In this document: one piece after another, positions 1 through 8,428 of the stretch | Layout: every line of letters starts with the position of its first letter | How positions within the stretch are numbered: the stretch's first letter is position 1 | Source of the DNA: VAZQ01 sp045811525 | GTDB lineage: Bacteria > Pseudomonadota > Alphaproteobacteria > Rhizobiales > Xanthobacteraceae | Length of the DNA stretch: 64,000 nucleotides | NCBI GenBank assembly: GCA_045811525.1 | Contig: JBJMTV010000030.1 | Location: forward strand, 248,001-312,000 | Reading direction: 5' to 3' | Translations under genes and position numbers: made by a program | The notes under the pieces: model-generated | Told to the model about the DNA's origin: nothing | The model's database searches: none | The model's input: only the letters and a program-made list of their open reading frames with translations

Positions 1-1
1 T

Positions 2-160
2 CCGCGCGTGCTGGCGAAGGGACGCGACTACCGTCACGATCAGGTGGTCGGCCATGAGCTGGTCGAACAAGACGGCGGCGAGGTCATTCTCATCGACCTG
101 GTGCCCGGTTTCAGCACGACCACGATGGTCCGCAAGTCGCGTGCGCCGCAGGCGGGTTGA
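2..160 (+). CDS. hldE: HldE/RfaE C-terminal end (heptose-phosphate adenylyltransferase), partial
   Basis: The reading frame enters from the left edge and ends with TGA at 158-160. The 52 visible residues include VLAKGRDY, GGEVILIDLVPGFSTT and a short tail. These match the C-terminal end of the nucleotidyltransferase domain of HldE/RfaE2, which attaches AMP to heptose 1-phosphate when ADP-heptose is made for the LPS inner core. The kinase domain, if this is the fused form, lies outside the window. The heptosyltransferase-like gene at 2282 and the core glycosyltransferase at 262 agree with this role. Fused (hldE) versus stand-alone (rfaE2) cannot be decided here. Confidence 0.8.
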   Translation, partial: PRVLAKGRDYRHDQVVGHELVEQDGGEVILIDLVPGFSTTTMVRKSRAPQAG

Positions 161-261
161 GCGGCGCAGCCGGCCGTGCAAGTCGCGAAATCGCGTGGAG
201 ATAGTATCTGCCGCTCCCGTTTCGTGTCTTTCGTAATGCCTCTTCCGCTTGCGCCAGCTGA

Positions 262-1323
262 TCAAGGGCTGGATGCATGAGCGGAAGAAAGGCCCGCGCC
301 ACAACCCTTCCTCACCAGCAGATCGGGGCCCAGCTCCTTGAGCCAGCCGACGCTCTTGCGCGCCTCGCGTTCAGCGATCTCCGCGGAGGCGCTGAGGGAC
401 GGGGGTGTCCGGTCAATCCTTATCCAGCGCGCACCGTCTGAGTTGGTGGTGAAGCGTTCCTCCTCGTATCCGTACCGTCCATCCGAACGCTGCAGGATGA
501 GCACTCGTTTCTCCCCGGCGGGGTCATAGAGTAGAGTCACTGCGTGGTCGCCTGGGGGCGGTGGCGCCCAGGCCTGCAGCTGCTCGTACTTCTTGGCATA
601 GCGGTAGAAAGTGCCTTCGAAGTTGCCCAAGGCGATGACAAATCCGGCCCAGCCGTCACGGTACCCGCGCTTGAGCAGGTAGTGCTTGACGAAGGCCCAC
701 ACCCCATGTCCGAGCGCGCTCCACATCGACATCCGATCACTCGTGAGCTTGGCCACTCCGAGCGAGGAATAGCGGTTCATCTTGTTGATGATCTCTTCCA
801 GGTTACGGAAAGGAAATTGCCAGATCGCGTTCTGCAGGATGCCCGGGGCTTTGCCTGTCGCCAACGCGTAGCCCTCATGCACTGGATCGCTGCCGTAGCG
901 CATTGCTCCTTTCCGAAACAACTGTGGCTGCCGAAAATTCGGGTACCAGCCGGACCCCTTGATCCAGCGTCCCATCATGTAGTTGCGGCGAGGCACCAGA
1001 TAGGCTTCGTGCTCGCCTGGTGATGCCAGGATTGCAAGGATCTCGTCGCGCACCGCATCGGTGCAGCGTTCGTCGGCATCGAGGCTGAAGATCCATTCGG
1101 AGCGGCATTGAGCGACCGCCCGGTTGCGCAGATCGCCGAAGCCAGTGAATGGAATCTGCACAACGCGCGCACCGAGACTTTGCGCAATGGCTGCTGTGCC
1201 GTCGGTGCTGCCGGAGTCGGCGACCACGACCTCGTCCGCCCACAGCACGCTTGCCACCGCAGCGGCTATCTTCTCGGCTTCGTTGTAGGCGAGGATGTAG
1301 GCCGAAACTCTGTCCATGTTCAC
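262..1323 (-). CDS. Family 2 glycosyltransferase, LPS core type (WaaE-like), with C-terminal extension
   Basis: This 353-residue protein begins with a GT-A fold glycosyltransferase of the WaaE/KdtX type: an AYNEAEKI segment near residue 12, ADSGSTDGT near 35 and LDADE at 81-85 as the metal/nucleotide-binding acidic motif. WaaE-like enzymes add a sugar to the inner-core heptose on the cytoplasmic face of the membrane. The catalytic part ends near residue 250 (YAKKYEQLQAW), where WaaE proteins normally stop. A PPPP linker follows at 254-257, then about 75 residues (VTLLYDPAGEKRVLILQRSDG and onward) that look like a separate small domain I cannot name. The gene converges on hldE and is divergent from the next glycosyltransferase gene. 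Confidence 0.8.
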   Translation of the reverse strand: MNMDRVSAYILAYNEAEKIAAAVASVLWADEVVVADSGSTDGTAAIAQSLGARVVQIPFTGFGDLRNRAVAQCRSEWIFSLDADERCTDAVRDEILAILASPGEHEAYLVPRRNYMMGRWIKGSGWYPNFRQPQLFRKGAMRYGSDPVHEGYALATGKAPGILQNAIWQFPFRNLEEIINKMNRYSSLGVAKLTSDRMSMWSALGHGVWAFVKHYLLKRGYRDGWAGFVIALGNFEGTFYRYAKKYEQLQAWAPPPPGDHAVTLLYDPAGEKRVLILQRSDGRYGYEEERFTTNSDGARWIRIDRTPPSLSASAEIAEREARKSVGWLKELGPDLLVRKGCGAGLSSAHASSP

Positions 1324-1407
1324 GTCGCACGGGGAACGCGAGGATGCGCCCCAACCGGAAATGCTTTATCACATGGGCGCGGGGCAGGCAGGAGCAGACG
1401 TGGCGCC

Positions 1408-2274
1408 GTGCCAGAGCTGATATCGGTGATCGTAAGCACGTATAATCGCGAGGACGCGCTCGATGCCGTCCTGACAGGCCTGTCGCAGCAGGGCGATACC
1501 AATTTCGAGGTGGTGATTGCGGATGACGGATCAGGCCCGAGCACGGCCGCCTTGGTCGAGCGCTGGGGCGGCCGGATCGGAGTCCCGCTCAGCCATGTCT
1601 GGCATGTTCATGATGGATTTCGTGCTGCGGAGATCCGCAACCGTGCCATCCTGGCCTGCCGCGGCGACTATTGCGTGTTCCTCGACGGGGATTGCGTGGC
1701 CCGCAAGGGCTTCGTCGCGGCGCACCGAGGCCTGGCGGAGCCGGGCTGGTTCGTGACTGGGAACAGGGTTCTGCTCTCACCTGCGCTCACCCGTGCCGTG
1801 CTGTGCGCAAGCGTTCGTCCGGAAACCCTCGGCGTGGTCCCGTGGATCAAGCATCGTCTGTCCGGCGACATCAACCGACTTGCCGCCTTGTTGCCCCTGC
1901 CGCTCGGGCTTCTGCGCAAATGTGCGCCCTTGCAATGGCGCGGCGCCCGCTCCTGCAATCTCGCGGTCTGGCGTGCTGACCTGGTGCGGGTGGATGGCTT
2001 CGACGCGGGCTTTTACGGGTGGGGGCGCGAGGATTCCGATTTGCTGGTGCGACTGATACATGCGGGCTTACGGCGCAAAGATGGACGCTTTGCCACCGGG
2101 GTCATGCATCTGTGGCATCCGCCAGCCGATCGCGGACAGCTCACGCAGAACGACGCGCGATTGGCAGCGGTGCTGGGGAGTGATCGCGTGCGCGCAGAAC
2201 GCGGATTGTCGGCGTTAGAGCAGGAGGCTGGGGCGAGCATGCGAGCCGATCAGTGCGCCCGGGCGCAATCCTGA
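1408..2274 (+). CDS. Family 2 glycosyltransferase with galactosyltransferase-type C-terminal motif
   Basis: A GTG start at 1408 gives 288 residues beginning MPELISVIVSTYNRE; an AGGAG stretch lies about 14 bases upstream. The frame stays open further upstream but that part is antisense to the preceding gene and not protein-like. Motifs are VIVSTYNRED near residue 6, IADDGSG near 35, FLDGDC near 90 (DxD-type) and GFDAGFYGWGREDSDLLVR near 220. The last motif is typical of GT2 enzymes with a galactosyltransferase-like second half, where the WGxED segment binds the acceptor. It probably adds a hexose to LPS core or O-unit. The stop lies 7 bases before the next start, so the two genes are likely one operon. 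Confidence 0.8.
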   Translation: MPELISVIVSTYNREDALDAVLTGLSQQGDTNFEVVIADDGSGPSTAALVERWGGRIGVPLSHVWHVHDGFRAAEIRNRAILACRGDYCVFLDGDCVARKGFVAAHRGLAEPGWFVTGNRVLLSPALTRAVLCASVRPETLGVVPWIKHRLSGDINRLAALLPLPLGLLRKCAPLQWRGARSCNLAVWRADLVRVDGFDAGFYGWGREDSDLLVRLIHAGLRRKDGRFATGVMHLWHPPADRGQLTQNDARLAAVLGSDRVRAERGLSALEQEAGASMRADQCARAQS

Positions 2275-2281
2275 ACCAGCC

Positions 2282-3394
2282 GTGCGCGTTGTGGATCTGC
2301 ACATGAAGGGGGACGAGCCGCGCCGGCTGCCGCGCGGCGCACGTATTCTGGTCATCACCTTGCGCCGCCTTGGTGACGTCCTTCTCACCACACCACTGGT
2401 CCGAAGCTTGCGCCGCGGCTTTCCCGGGGCGCATCTCGATCTCCTGGTCTTCCGCGGGAGCGAGGGCATTCTGGCCGGTAATCCCGACATCGACCAGGTT
2501 CTCTCGATGAGCGAGCGTCCCTCGCAGATCGAGACCTTGGCGCTGCTGTGGCGCCTGCGGCGTCGCTATGATCTCGTAGTTTCCACGCAAGCCGGCGACA
2601 GGCCCACCTTTTTTGCTCTTGCTGCCGGGACTTGGCGGGTCGGCATGCTGCCGGAGCGGGGTGGGCGCGGGGCATGGTGGAAGCGCCAAGTCTACCAGAT
2701 TGGGGTGGAGCCACAGGAGGCGACGCATCGGGTTACGCAACTGCTGCGTCTCGCCCGGGCGGCTGGTGTAGAGCCTTGCGCGGAGCTGGTTTGCCCGCAG
2801 GGTGTCCCGGGGGCGGTGCCGACCATCGAACCCCCTTACGCGGTTCTGCACCCCAATCCGTTCTACGCCTACAAGCGCTGGACGCACGAGGGCTGGCGTG
2901 GCCTCGCTACCGCGCTAAGGAAACGCGGACTCACGGTCGTGGTGACGGGTGGTCCTGCTGCTGGCGAACGCGCGTATCTTGACCGGCTTTGGGAGGGCGA
3001 AGGGGCACCCATCCATCGGCTCGATGGGCGGATGGACTGGCCCGATCTCACGCGTCTCCTGGCCGGAGCGAGGATCTATGTCGGTGCTGATACATCGATG
3101 ACCCATCTCGCCGCGGCCAGCGGCTGCCCGACCGTGGCACTTTACGGGCCCACCAGTCCTCGTCTGATCGGCCCTTGGCCGGTGGGCGGTCTCGACCGGG
3201 CATGGGAGGCGCAGGGGACCATTCAGCGGCGCGGCAACGTATGGGTCGTGCAAAATCCCCTTCCTTGTCTGCCATGCGAAAAGCTCGGCTGCGACGGTCA
3301 TCTGGAGAGCCGCGCGCAATGCCTTGATGAGCTCTCGTTGCGGCAGGTGCTGGTGGCCGTGGACGAGGCGCTGGTGGCTCCTCGATCAGGCTGA
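2282..3394 (+). CDS. Family 9 glycosyltransferase (heptosyltransferase-like)
   Basis: The 370-residue protein starts at GTG 2282; an in-frame ATG at 2303 is an alternative start. It has the GT-B layout of ADP-heptose:LPS heptosyltransferases. The N-terminal nucleotide fold reads ILVITLRRLGDVLLTTPLV and the C-terminal donor site reads GADTSMTHLAAASGCPTVALYG. Near the C-terminus a Cys cluster (PCLPCEKLGC, then AQC) resembles the one found in WaaF-like enzymes. The partial hldE and GT2 neighbours support a role in the inner core. Whether it transfers heptose or another sugar cannot be read from sequence. Confidence 0.85.
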   Translation: MRVVDLHMKGDEPRRLPRGARILVITLRRLGDVLLTTPLVRSLRRGFPGAHLDLLVFRGSEGILAGNPDIDQVLSMSERPSQIETLALLWRLRRRYDLVVSTQAGDRPTFFALAAGTWRVGMLPERGGRGAWWKRQVYQIGVEPQEATHRVTQLLRLARAAGVEPCAELVCPQGVPGAVPTIEPPYAVLHPNPFYAYKRWTHEGWRGLATALRKRGLTVVVTGGPAAGERAYLDRLWEGEGAPIHRLDGRMDWPDLTRLLAGARIYVGADTSMTHLAAASGCPTVALYGPTSPRLIGPWPVGGLDRAWEAQGTIQRRGNVWVVQNPLPCLPCEKLGCDGHLESRAQCLDELSLRQVLVAVDEALVAPRSG

Positions 3395-3440
3395 AACCGC
3401 GCAGCTAACAGCGACCCTAAAGAGGACGGCGCGATCTGAA

Positions 3441-3827
3441 TCAGCTGCCAGGCTTTTTGGTGACCGTGCTGTCGAAGGGCGTGTAGGTCTCTTTGTGGCA
3501 TTGGTCGATAACGACAGCGGCACGAAAATCAATGATCTTGTCATTTTGGATAAAGATCGCGTAGTGCTGCGGGTGGCCTTCCGCCTCACGCCGCAGGCAT
3601 GTGATCCAAGCCTGCCCCTTCAAGTGGTCGACCAGACGGACTCCGGAAATGTCCATCGCTCCCATCTTGGCGGGATCCGGAAACACCGCCTTGATGTTAT
3701 CAGCCACCACACGACGGTAGTCGGGTTGGGGTAGATCGTTGCCCTCCGGCGCGGTCCAATTCTGAACGATTTCGCTGGCCGAGCACCCACTCAAAAAAAC
3801 GCCCAATGCCAAGACATAGGGACGCAC
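3441..3827 (-). CDS. Small putative lipoprotein, unknown function
   Basis: This 128-residue protein has a short hydrophobic signal ending in the lipobox FLSGC, with the acylated Cys at residue 15, so it should be a membrane-anchored lipoprotein. The mature part is polar, with two further Cys (about residues 78 and 107) that could form a disulfide. It reads DYRRVVADNIKAVFPDP and later FIQNDKIIDFRAAVV. Small alphaproteobacterial lipoproteins of this look are common, but I do not recognise a named family. It lies between two plus-strand polysaccharide genes on the opposite strand, so it is not part of their operon. Confidence 0.65.
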   Translation of the reverse strand: MRPYVLALGVFLSGCSASEIVQNWTAPEGNDLPQPDYRRVVADNIKAVFPDPAKMGAMDISGVRLVDHLKGQAWITCLRREAEGHPQHYAIFIQNDKIIDFRAAVVIDQCHKETYTPFDSTVTKKPGS

Positions 3828-4065
3828 GGGCTCTCAACTCCTGTCGCAGCGGCGACGCTGCGGCGGGTGCGGCTGCTGCCGCATTGACCCCGTTCGGCAG
3901 ACCGGCCTGTAGCATGGCGGCGAGGCCGTTTCTCGCGCGCAAGTCCCTGATTTTTTAGCATGGTTGCGAGCGCCGGCGCTGTCCGCTTCGCGCGGTGGCA
4001 TCCACGAGCAAAGCTCGGTATTCATGGCCGTGCCTGGCCTTTTGCTTTGCGCGGATAGCGGGACG

Positions 4066-5979
4066 ATGTTTTCCATTGCGACCTTTACGCCGCGAATGTG
4101 GCTGATCCTTGCGCATGACATGCTGGCCACGGCGGCCGCGGTGGTCGGCGCCTTCTTCATTCGTTTCGAGGGGGCAGGGCTGACCGAGCGGTGGCGCGGG
4201 CTGCTCATGCTACTGCCGCTGTTCATGCTTTATTCCGCGTTCGTCTATGGCTTCTGCGGCCTCTACCGAGCCAAGTGGCGTTTCACCTCGCTGCCCGACC
4301 TGTCCAATATCGTGCGCGCCGCGACAGTGATGGCGGTGACACTCTTGGCATTGGACTACGTGCTGCTGGCGCCCAATGTTTACGGCACTTTCTTCTTCGG
4401 CAAAATTACGATCGTCCTCTACTGGCTGTTGCAGGTCTCCTTGCTCGCCGGTTCGCGTATCGCATATCGGTATTTTCGTTACACGCGCACGCTACAGCAC
4501 TCGCGCGCCGGTGATTTGGCCTCCGCCATGGCTGTCGGGGTGACGGCCGATGTCGACGTCCTTCAACGCGCCATCGAAAGCGGTGCAGTAAGTAAAATCC
4601 AACTGGTCGGGATCCTGTCGCCCTCACGCGCCGATCGAGGTCAAGCGATTCGGGGCGTCTCTGTGCTTGGTGATCCCGAGGACCTCGAGCGCGTCATTGG
4701 CGACTTGCGCGTGCGTGGAACCAACGTGACGCGCCTGGTGCTCACGCCTACCGCTCTGGCCCCGGAGGCCAGACCTGAGGCGATCCTGATGCGTGCCCGC
4801 CGGCTCGGACTAGCTACGAGCAGGCTGCCGTCACTCGATTCCGGGGGTGAGGCGCTTAGTCTGGCGCCCGTCAACGTCGAGGACCTTCTGCTTCGGCCGC
4901 GCGTCAAGATCGACTACGGGCGGCTCGAGCAATTTATCAGAGGGAAATCCATCATCGTGACCGGCGGGGGCGGATCAATTGGTGCGGAGATCTGTGACCG
5001 CATCGCCACCTTCGGCGCTGCACGCGTGCTGGTGATCGAGAATTCCGAGCCTGCACTACATGGTGTGCTCGAGACGCTCGCGGTACGGCATCCCGGGGTA
5101 AGCACCGAGGGGCGGTTGGCTGATATCCGCGATCGTGCTCGTATTTTTCGGCTGGTCGCGGATTTCAAACCGGACATTGTGTTTCATGCCGCGGCGCTCA
5201 AGCACGTGCCGCTGCTCGAGCGCGACTGGGGCGAGGGAGTCAAGACCAATGTTTTCGGGTCCGTCAATGTAGCCGATGCCGCGGTTTCTGCCGGCGCGGC
5301 GGCGATGGTGGTGATCTCGACAGACAAGGCGATCGAACCGGTCTCAGTGCTCGGTGCCTCAAAGCGTTTTGCCGAAATGTACTGCCAAGCACTCGATAAC
5401 GACTCGGCCCGTCGAGCGGACACAACCAGACGGCCTATCCGGCTGATTGCCGTACGCTTCGGCAACGTCCTTGCTTCGAATGGCTCGGTCGTCCCCAAGT
5501 TCAAGGCCCAGATCGAAGCTGGCGGACCGGTCACCGTCACACATCCTGACATGGTGCGTTACTTCATGACAATTCGCGAGGCCTGCGATCTCGTGGTCAC
5601 TGCCGCGCGGCACGCGCTTGGCGGCATGCAGAACCGGGTCGCCGTGTACGTGCTCAACATGGGTCAGCCGGTGAAGATCGTCGACCTCGCTGAGAGGATG
5701 ATCCGTTTGGCGGGGTTGGAGCCGGGCCGCGACGTCCACGTCACATTCACCGGGATTCGTCCCGGAGAGCGTTTGCAGGAGACCTTGTTTGCGCACGACG
5801 AGCCGAGCGTTCCGATCGGTATCGAGGGCATCGTGGCCGCTAAACCGGTCAGTCCTTCTCTCGAGGCGATGCGCGGATGGCTGGTCGCTCTCGAGCAAGG
5901 GCTCGCGCGCGAGGACCGGTCGGTAATTTTCGGCGTGCTGCATGACGCCGTGCCGGATTTCGGCGGCGAGGCGGCCTGA
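4066..5979 (+). CDS. WbpM/CapD-like membrane nucleotide-sugar 4,6-dehydratase
   Basis: An ATG at 4066 gives 637 residues, the usual length for WbpM; in-frame TTG 3964 and ATG 4024 would only add poorly conserved residues. The N-terminal 130 residues contain four hydrophobic helices, then a CoA-binding-like domain, then an extended SDR domain with GGGGSIGAEICDRI near residue 298. In this family STDK (about residue 417) and a downstream Lys act in catalysis, and the usual SDR Tyr is replaced by Met. Here the matching segment is SVLGASKR, with Leu at that place. WbpM removes water from UDP-GlcNAc to make the 4-keto-6-deoxy sugar that leads to FucNAc/QuiNAc. The WbpL-like gene next to it converges on it and probably uses its product. 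Confidence 0.88.
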   Translation: MFSIATFTPRMWLILAHDMLATAAAVVGAFFIRFEGAGLTERWRGLLMLLPLFMLYSAFVYGFCGLYRAKWRFTSLPDLSNIVRAATVMAVTLLALDYVLLAPNVYGTFFFGKITIVLYWLLQVSLLAGSRIAYRYFRYTRTLQHSRAGDLASAMAVGVTADVDVLQRAIESGAVSKIQLVGILSPSRADRGQAIRGVSVLGDPEDLERVIGDLRVRGTNVTRLVLTPTALAPEARPEAILMRARRLGLATSRLPSLDSGGEALSLAPVNVEDLLLRPRVKIDYGRLEQFIRGKSIIVTGGGGSIGAEICDRIATFGAARVLVIENSEPALHGVLETLAVRHPGVSTEGRLADIRDRARIFRLVADFKPDIVFHAAALKHVPLLERDWGEGVKTNVFGSVNVADAAVSAGAAAMVVISTDKAIEPVSVLGASKRFAEMYCQALDNDSARRADTTRRPIRLIAVRFGNVLASNGSVVPKFKAQIEAGGPVTVTHPDMVRYFMTIREACDLVVTAARHALGGMQNRVAVYVLNMGQPVKIVDLAERMIRLAGLEPGRDVHVTFTGIRPGERLQETLFAHDEPSVPIGIEGIVAAKPVSPSLEAMRGWLVALEQGLAREDRSVIFGVLHDAVPDFGGEAA

Positions 5980-6012
5980 CCCGTTTCTCGGGATCTGGTG
6001 AGGCGCAGAGGT

Positions 6013-7053
6013 CTATGGCCGACTCCGGTGGAAGTGCCAGAGAAGCCCGCCGACCAGCAGAACAGCTGTGGCGAGTGCGGCCGCCCTGGTGGCATCGGGC
6101 TGGGCTTGCGCGCTGACCAAGGCCAGTCCGGCGAGCATCACGTTGACGGCAAAGACCCGCGCAATGACCTGTGCAACTGAAAGCCCGGCGTCCGTCGCCC
6201 GCTGGTAGAAATGCGATCGGTGCGCTTCCCAGATCCGTTCGCCTCGCGCCAGGCGACGCGCAAGCGTGAGCGTCGCGTCCGCCACGAAGTAGAGCGGAAG
6301 AATGACTGCGGCGACGATCTCACCGGCCGCGGCCACTTGCAGTAGAAGCCATCCCAGGAGGAGCCCGATTGGCAGGCTTCCGACGTCGCCGAGGAAGAGG
6401 CTCGCCACCGGTTTGTTGAAGGGCGCGAAGCCGACAATCGCGCCCAGCATCGCCGCCGATGCGAGCGCTGGCACCCAGCCTGTCTTCGCGGGACCGATGA
6501 GCAAGATGGCTGCCGTCAGCGGCACAATTTCCGCCACGACCATCCAGTCGATACCGTCCATGAAATTCACGATGTTGACGAACCATAGTGCGCCGATGAA
6601 CAAGGCCACACGGTCGGTCCATCCAGGCAGCACCGGCACGACCTTCAGGTCGTGCGGGAGCGCCACCAGCACCGCTGTCACGGCGAGGCATTGCGCCGCA
6701 AGCCGAGCGGCCACCGGAAGCGGCCGGACATCGTCGAGCCAACCTACCCCCATCAGCAGCAAAGCTCCCGCGCTCGCTGCAAGAAACTGGCCTCGTGCAT
6801 CGGGCGCGAGGAGGTGCGGAGCAATGGCCATGCTGACCCACGACAGCGCAAGCGCTGCGGCGACCACCGCGATACCCCCGCCTTGTGGGGTCGGCAGCCG
6901 ATGTGACGAGCGGGCATTCGGACGAGCCAGCGCGACCCGCGCCAGCCAGGGCCGCAATACGATGATTGCTGCTGCGCTTAGGAGAGCCGCCAGCAGGGCC
7001 GTGCTTGCGAGCCATGCAAGGGTCGTCAGAGACTCGCTCGGGTGCTCCGTCAT
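6013..7053 (-). CDS. WecA/WbpL-like polyprenyl-phosphate sugar-1-phosphate transferase
   Basis: The 346-residue integral membrane protein has about ten hydrophobic helices and the landmarks of the MraY/WecA superfamily: SSHRLPTPQGGGI near residue 50, GWLDDVRPLP near 103 (catalytic DD), NFMDGIDWM near 162 and AHRSHFYQRA near 278 (the HxxHFYQR loop of WecA/WbpL). Such enzymes start O-unit assembly by moving a sugar 1-phosphate from a UDP-sugar to undecaprenyl phosphate. Pairing with a WbpM-like dehydratase strongly suggests that FucNAc or QuiNAc is the first sugar. The two genes are convergent with 33 bases between their stops. Confidence 0.88.
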   Translation of the reverse strand: MTEHPSESLTTLAWLASTALLAALLSAAAIIVLRPWLARVALARPNARSSHRLPTPQGGGIAVVAAALALSWVSMAIAPHLLAPDARGQFLAASAGALLLMGVGWLDDVRPLPVAARLAAQCLAVTAVLVALPHDLKVVPVLPGWTDRVALFIGALWFVNIVNFMDGIDWMVVAEIVPLTAAILLIGPAKTGWVPALASAAMLGAIVGFAPFNKPVASLFLGDVGSLPIGLLLGWLLLQVAAAGEIVAAVILPLYFVADATLTLARRLARGERIWEAHRSHFYQRATDAGLSVAQVIARVFAVNVMLAGLALVSAQAQPDATRAAALATAVLLVGGLLWHFHRSRP

Positions 7054-7380
7054 TCTGTCGCGCTTTCGCTCTGGGCGGCCATGCTAACATCTGGTTCAAT
7101 GGATCGCTGCTCCGGTGTCGCGTGACTTGGCATCCCGAGCTTACGAGGCAGGGGGACGGACGAGTGTGGCGGTTCAGAAATCCGCATCATTCTTGCCGCA
7201 AGCTCGTCATGCGGACTTGTGAACCAAAGCCACACTAGACCCATAGTCTGGTAGTGTCGTTAGATTCCGAAGTTCGCAAACTACGGTGCCGCACAGTCAT
7301 GCGACTGCGGAATTGGGACACGAGCGGCTGCGTCATTCGCACGCATTACCATTGGTGGCACGGCGCTAGCAGGTGACCGG
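7054..7380. promoter_or_regulatory. 327-bp divergent intergenic region
   Basis: This gap separates the WecA-like gene (leftward) from a methyltransferase gene (rightward), so it must hold both promoters. No convincing -35/-10 pair was found by eye. It contains one copy of a roughly 42-bp repeat (listed separately) and a small hairpin, CAGTC-ATGC-GACTG, at about 7294-7307. An AGGTGA Shine-Dalgarno-like site lies about 10 bases before the ATG at 7381. No open frame in it looks like a gene. Confidence 0.5.
7263..7304. repeat. Dispersed intergenic repeat, copy 1
   Basis: The segment contains GATTCCGA, then GTTCGCAAA (7272-7280), a 5-base spacer, GTGCCGCA (7286-7293), a 4-base spacer and CATGCGA (7298-7304). 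The same blocks in the same order recur at 60113-60153 with only small spacer changes. Both copies lie outside genes. It may be a small mobile repeat or a binding site. I found no third copy by eye. Confidence 0.6.
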
Positions 7381-8151
7381 ATGTTTTCCCTTGAGCAGCT
7401 CGCAGCAATCAGAGCCGCTGAAATCGATCGTGTGGCAGCGTTTTTCCCTGCTTCGGCGCGGGTGCTCGAGATCGGTGCGGGTACCGGCCAGCAGGCGCTC
7501 GAGCTGCAGCGACGGGGTTTCAAGGTCACCGCGGTCGAGATTCTGAGCTCCACTTACGCTGCGCATCGGGAGGCGGCGTTTCCCATCATCGATTATGACG
7601 GGCACAGCATTCCGCTGCCTGACGGCGGGTTCGACATTGTGTTCTCGTCAAACGTGCTGGAGCACGTTCCGAACCTCTCGGAAATCCACGCAGAGGCTCG
7701 TCGCCTGCTGACACCGGAGGGCCGTTGCGTGCACGTCCTGCCCACCCACGGTTGGCGATTTTGGACAACGCTTTCCGGCTATCCCGACGCGCTGTTGCAC
7801 GTCGTGTCCGACATCCCGCAGCTGTTGCCGCGTGCAATGCCGAGCAAGGGGGAGCTGCGCCGGCTCGGCGGAGCCTGGTATCGCAGCGCGCGAGGCAGCG
7901 CTGGACGCTTGCTGCCGCGCCGGCATGGCGAGCGCGGGAATGCGCTGTCGGAGCTCTGGCTTTTCCATCCGAATTGGTGGCGGCGCAATTTTGCTGAGAA
8001 TGGCTTCAAGCTGGTGCACGATCAGCCGATGGGGCTGTTCTATACAGGCAACATGTTGGTAGGACCCAGGCTCGGTCTTGAGCGTCGCCGCCGACTTGCG
8101 CGGATCATGGGCAGCGCCTGTCACCTGTTCGTGCTGGCGCCTGCTACGTAA
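7381..8151 (+). CDS. Class I SAM-dependent methyltransferase
   Basis: The 256-residue protein carries the SAM-binding motif VLEIGAGTGQQ near residue 29, an acidic residue at the end of the second strand (VTAVEI) and a post-motif SSNVLEHVPN near 91. It belongs to the Methyltransf_11/ubiE-like group. The C-terminal half (HGWRFWTTLSGY, RHGERGNALSELWLFHP) is shared by methyltransferases found in polysaccharide loci. It probably methylates a sugar or lipid-linked intermediate, which is inferred from its place between initiating-transferase and amidotransferase genes. ATG 7381 follows an AGGTGA site. Confidence 0.78.
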   Translation: MFSLEQLAAIRAAEIDRVAAFFPASARVLEIGAGTGQQALELQRRGFKVTAVEILSSTYAAHREAAFPIIDYDGHSIPLPDGGFDIVFSSNVLEHVPNLSEIHAEARRLLTPEGRCVHVLPTHGWRFWTTLSGYPDALLHVVSDIPQLLPRAMPSKGELRRLGGAWYRSARGSAGRLLPRRHGERGNALSELWLFHPNWWRRNFAENGFKLVHDQPMGLFYTGNMLVGPRLGLERRRRLARIMGSACHLFVLAPAT

Positions 8152-8233
8152 CCGCGCACTGCGCCCTCCCGTTGTCCCGGCCTGCGAGCGCCGCTTGCGG
8201 CTGATAAGCCGGCATCACATGCCCTGTGTGGCA

Positions 8234-8261
8234 CAATCAAAAAAAGCCGAAAGCTTGATTG
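8234..8261. repeat. Hairpin-forming inverted repeat in intergenic region
   Basis: CAATC pairs with GATTG and an inner AAGC pairs with GCTT around CGAAA, with an A-run on the left arm. On the minus strand this reads as a short stem followed by seven T, like a weak intrinsic terminator, but no minus-strand gene reads into it nearby. Its role is unclear. Confidence 0.35.
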
Positions 8262-8320
8262 GCATCGCGAGCTTCCCGGTGAACGCAATGGCCGCGAAAT
8301 ACGACATATGAGCTCATGGT

Positions 8321-8336
8321 CCCGAGTGCGCTCGGG
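8321..8336. repeat. Perfect 6-bp stem hairpin upstream of the first asnB
   Basis: CCCGAG-TGCG-CTCGGG forms a GC-rich stem with a 4-base loop about 90 bases before the asparagine-synthetase start. No T-run follows, so it is not a standard intrinsic terminator. It could be part of the 5' leader of the asnB transcript or an operator. Confidence 0.4.
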
Positions 8337-8428
8337 TTGGGCATGGACGTGTGACGACGTCGTGACTCGTCTTGCGGCTGGACGGGCGATAAAACTGATC
8401 CTGGGCAGGGAGGGTGGGACCGTAGCCG

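Noticed and set aside
1108..1407. Upstream extension of the GT2 gene at 1408
   Set aside because: It overlaps the preceding gene on the opposite strand and shows no glycosyltransferase features before the GTG at 1408.
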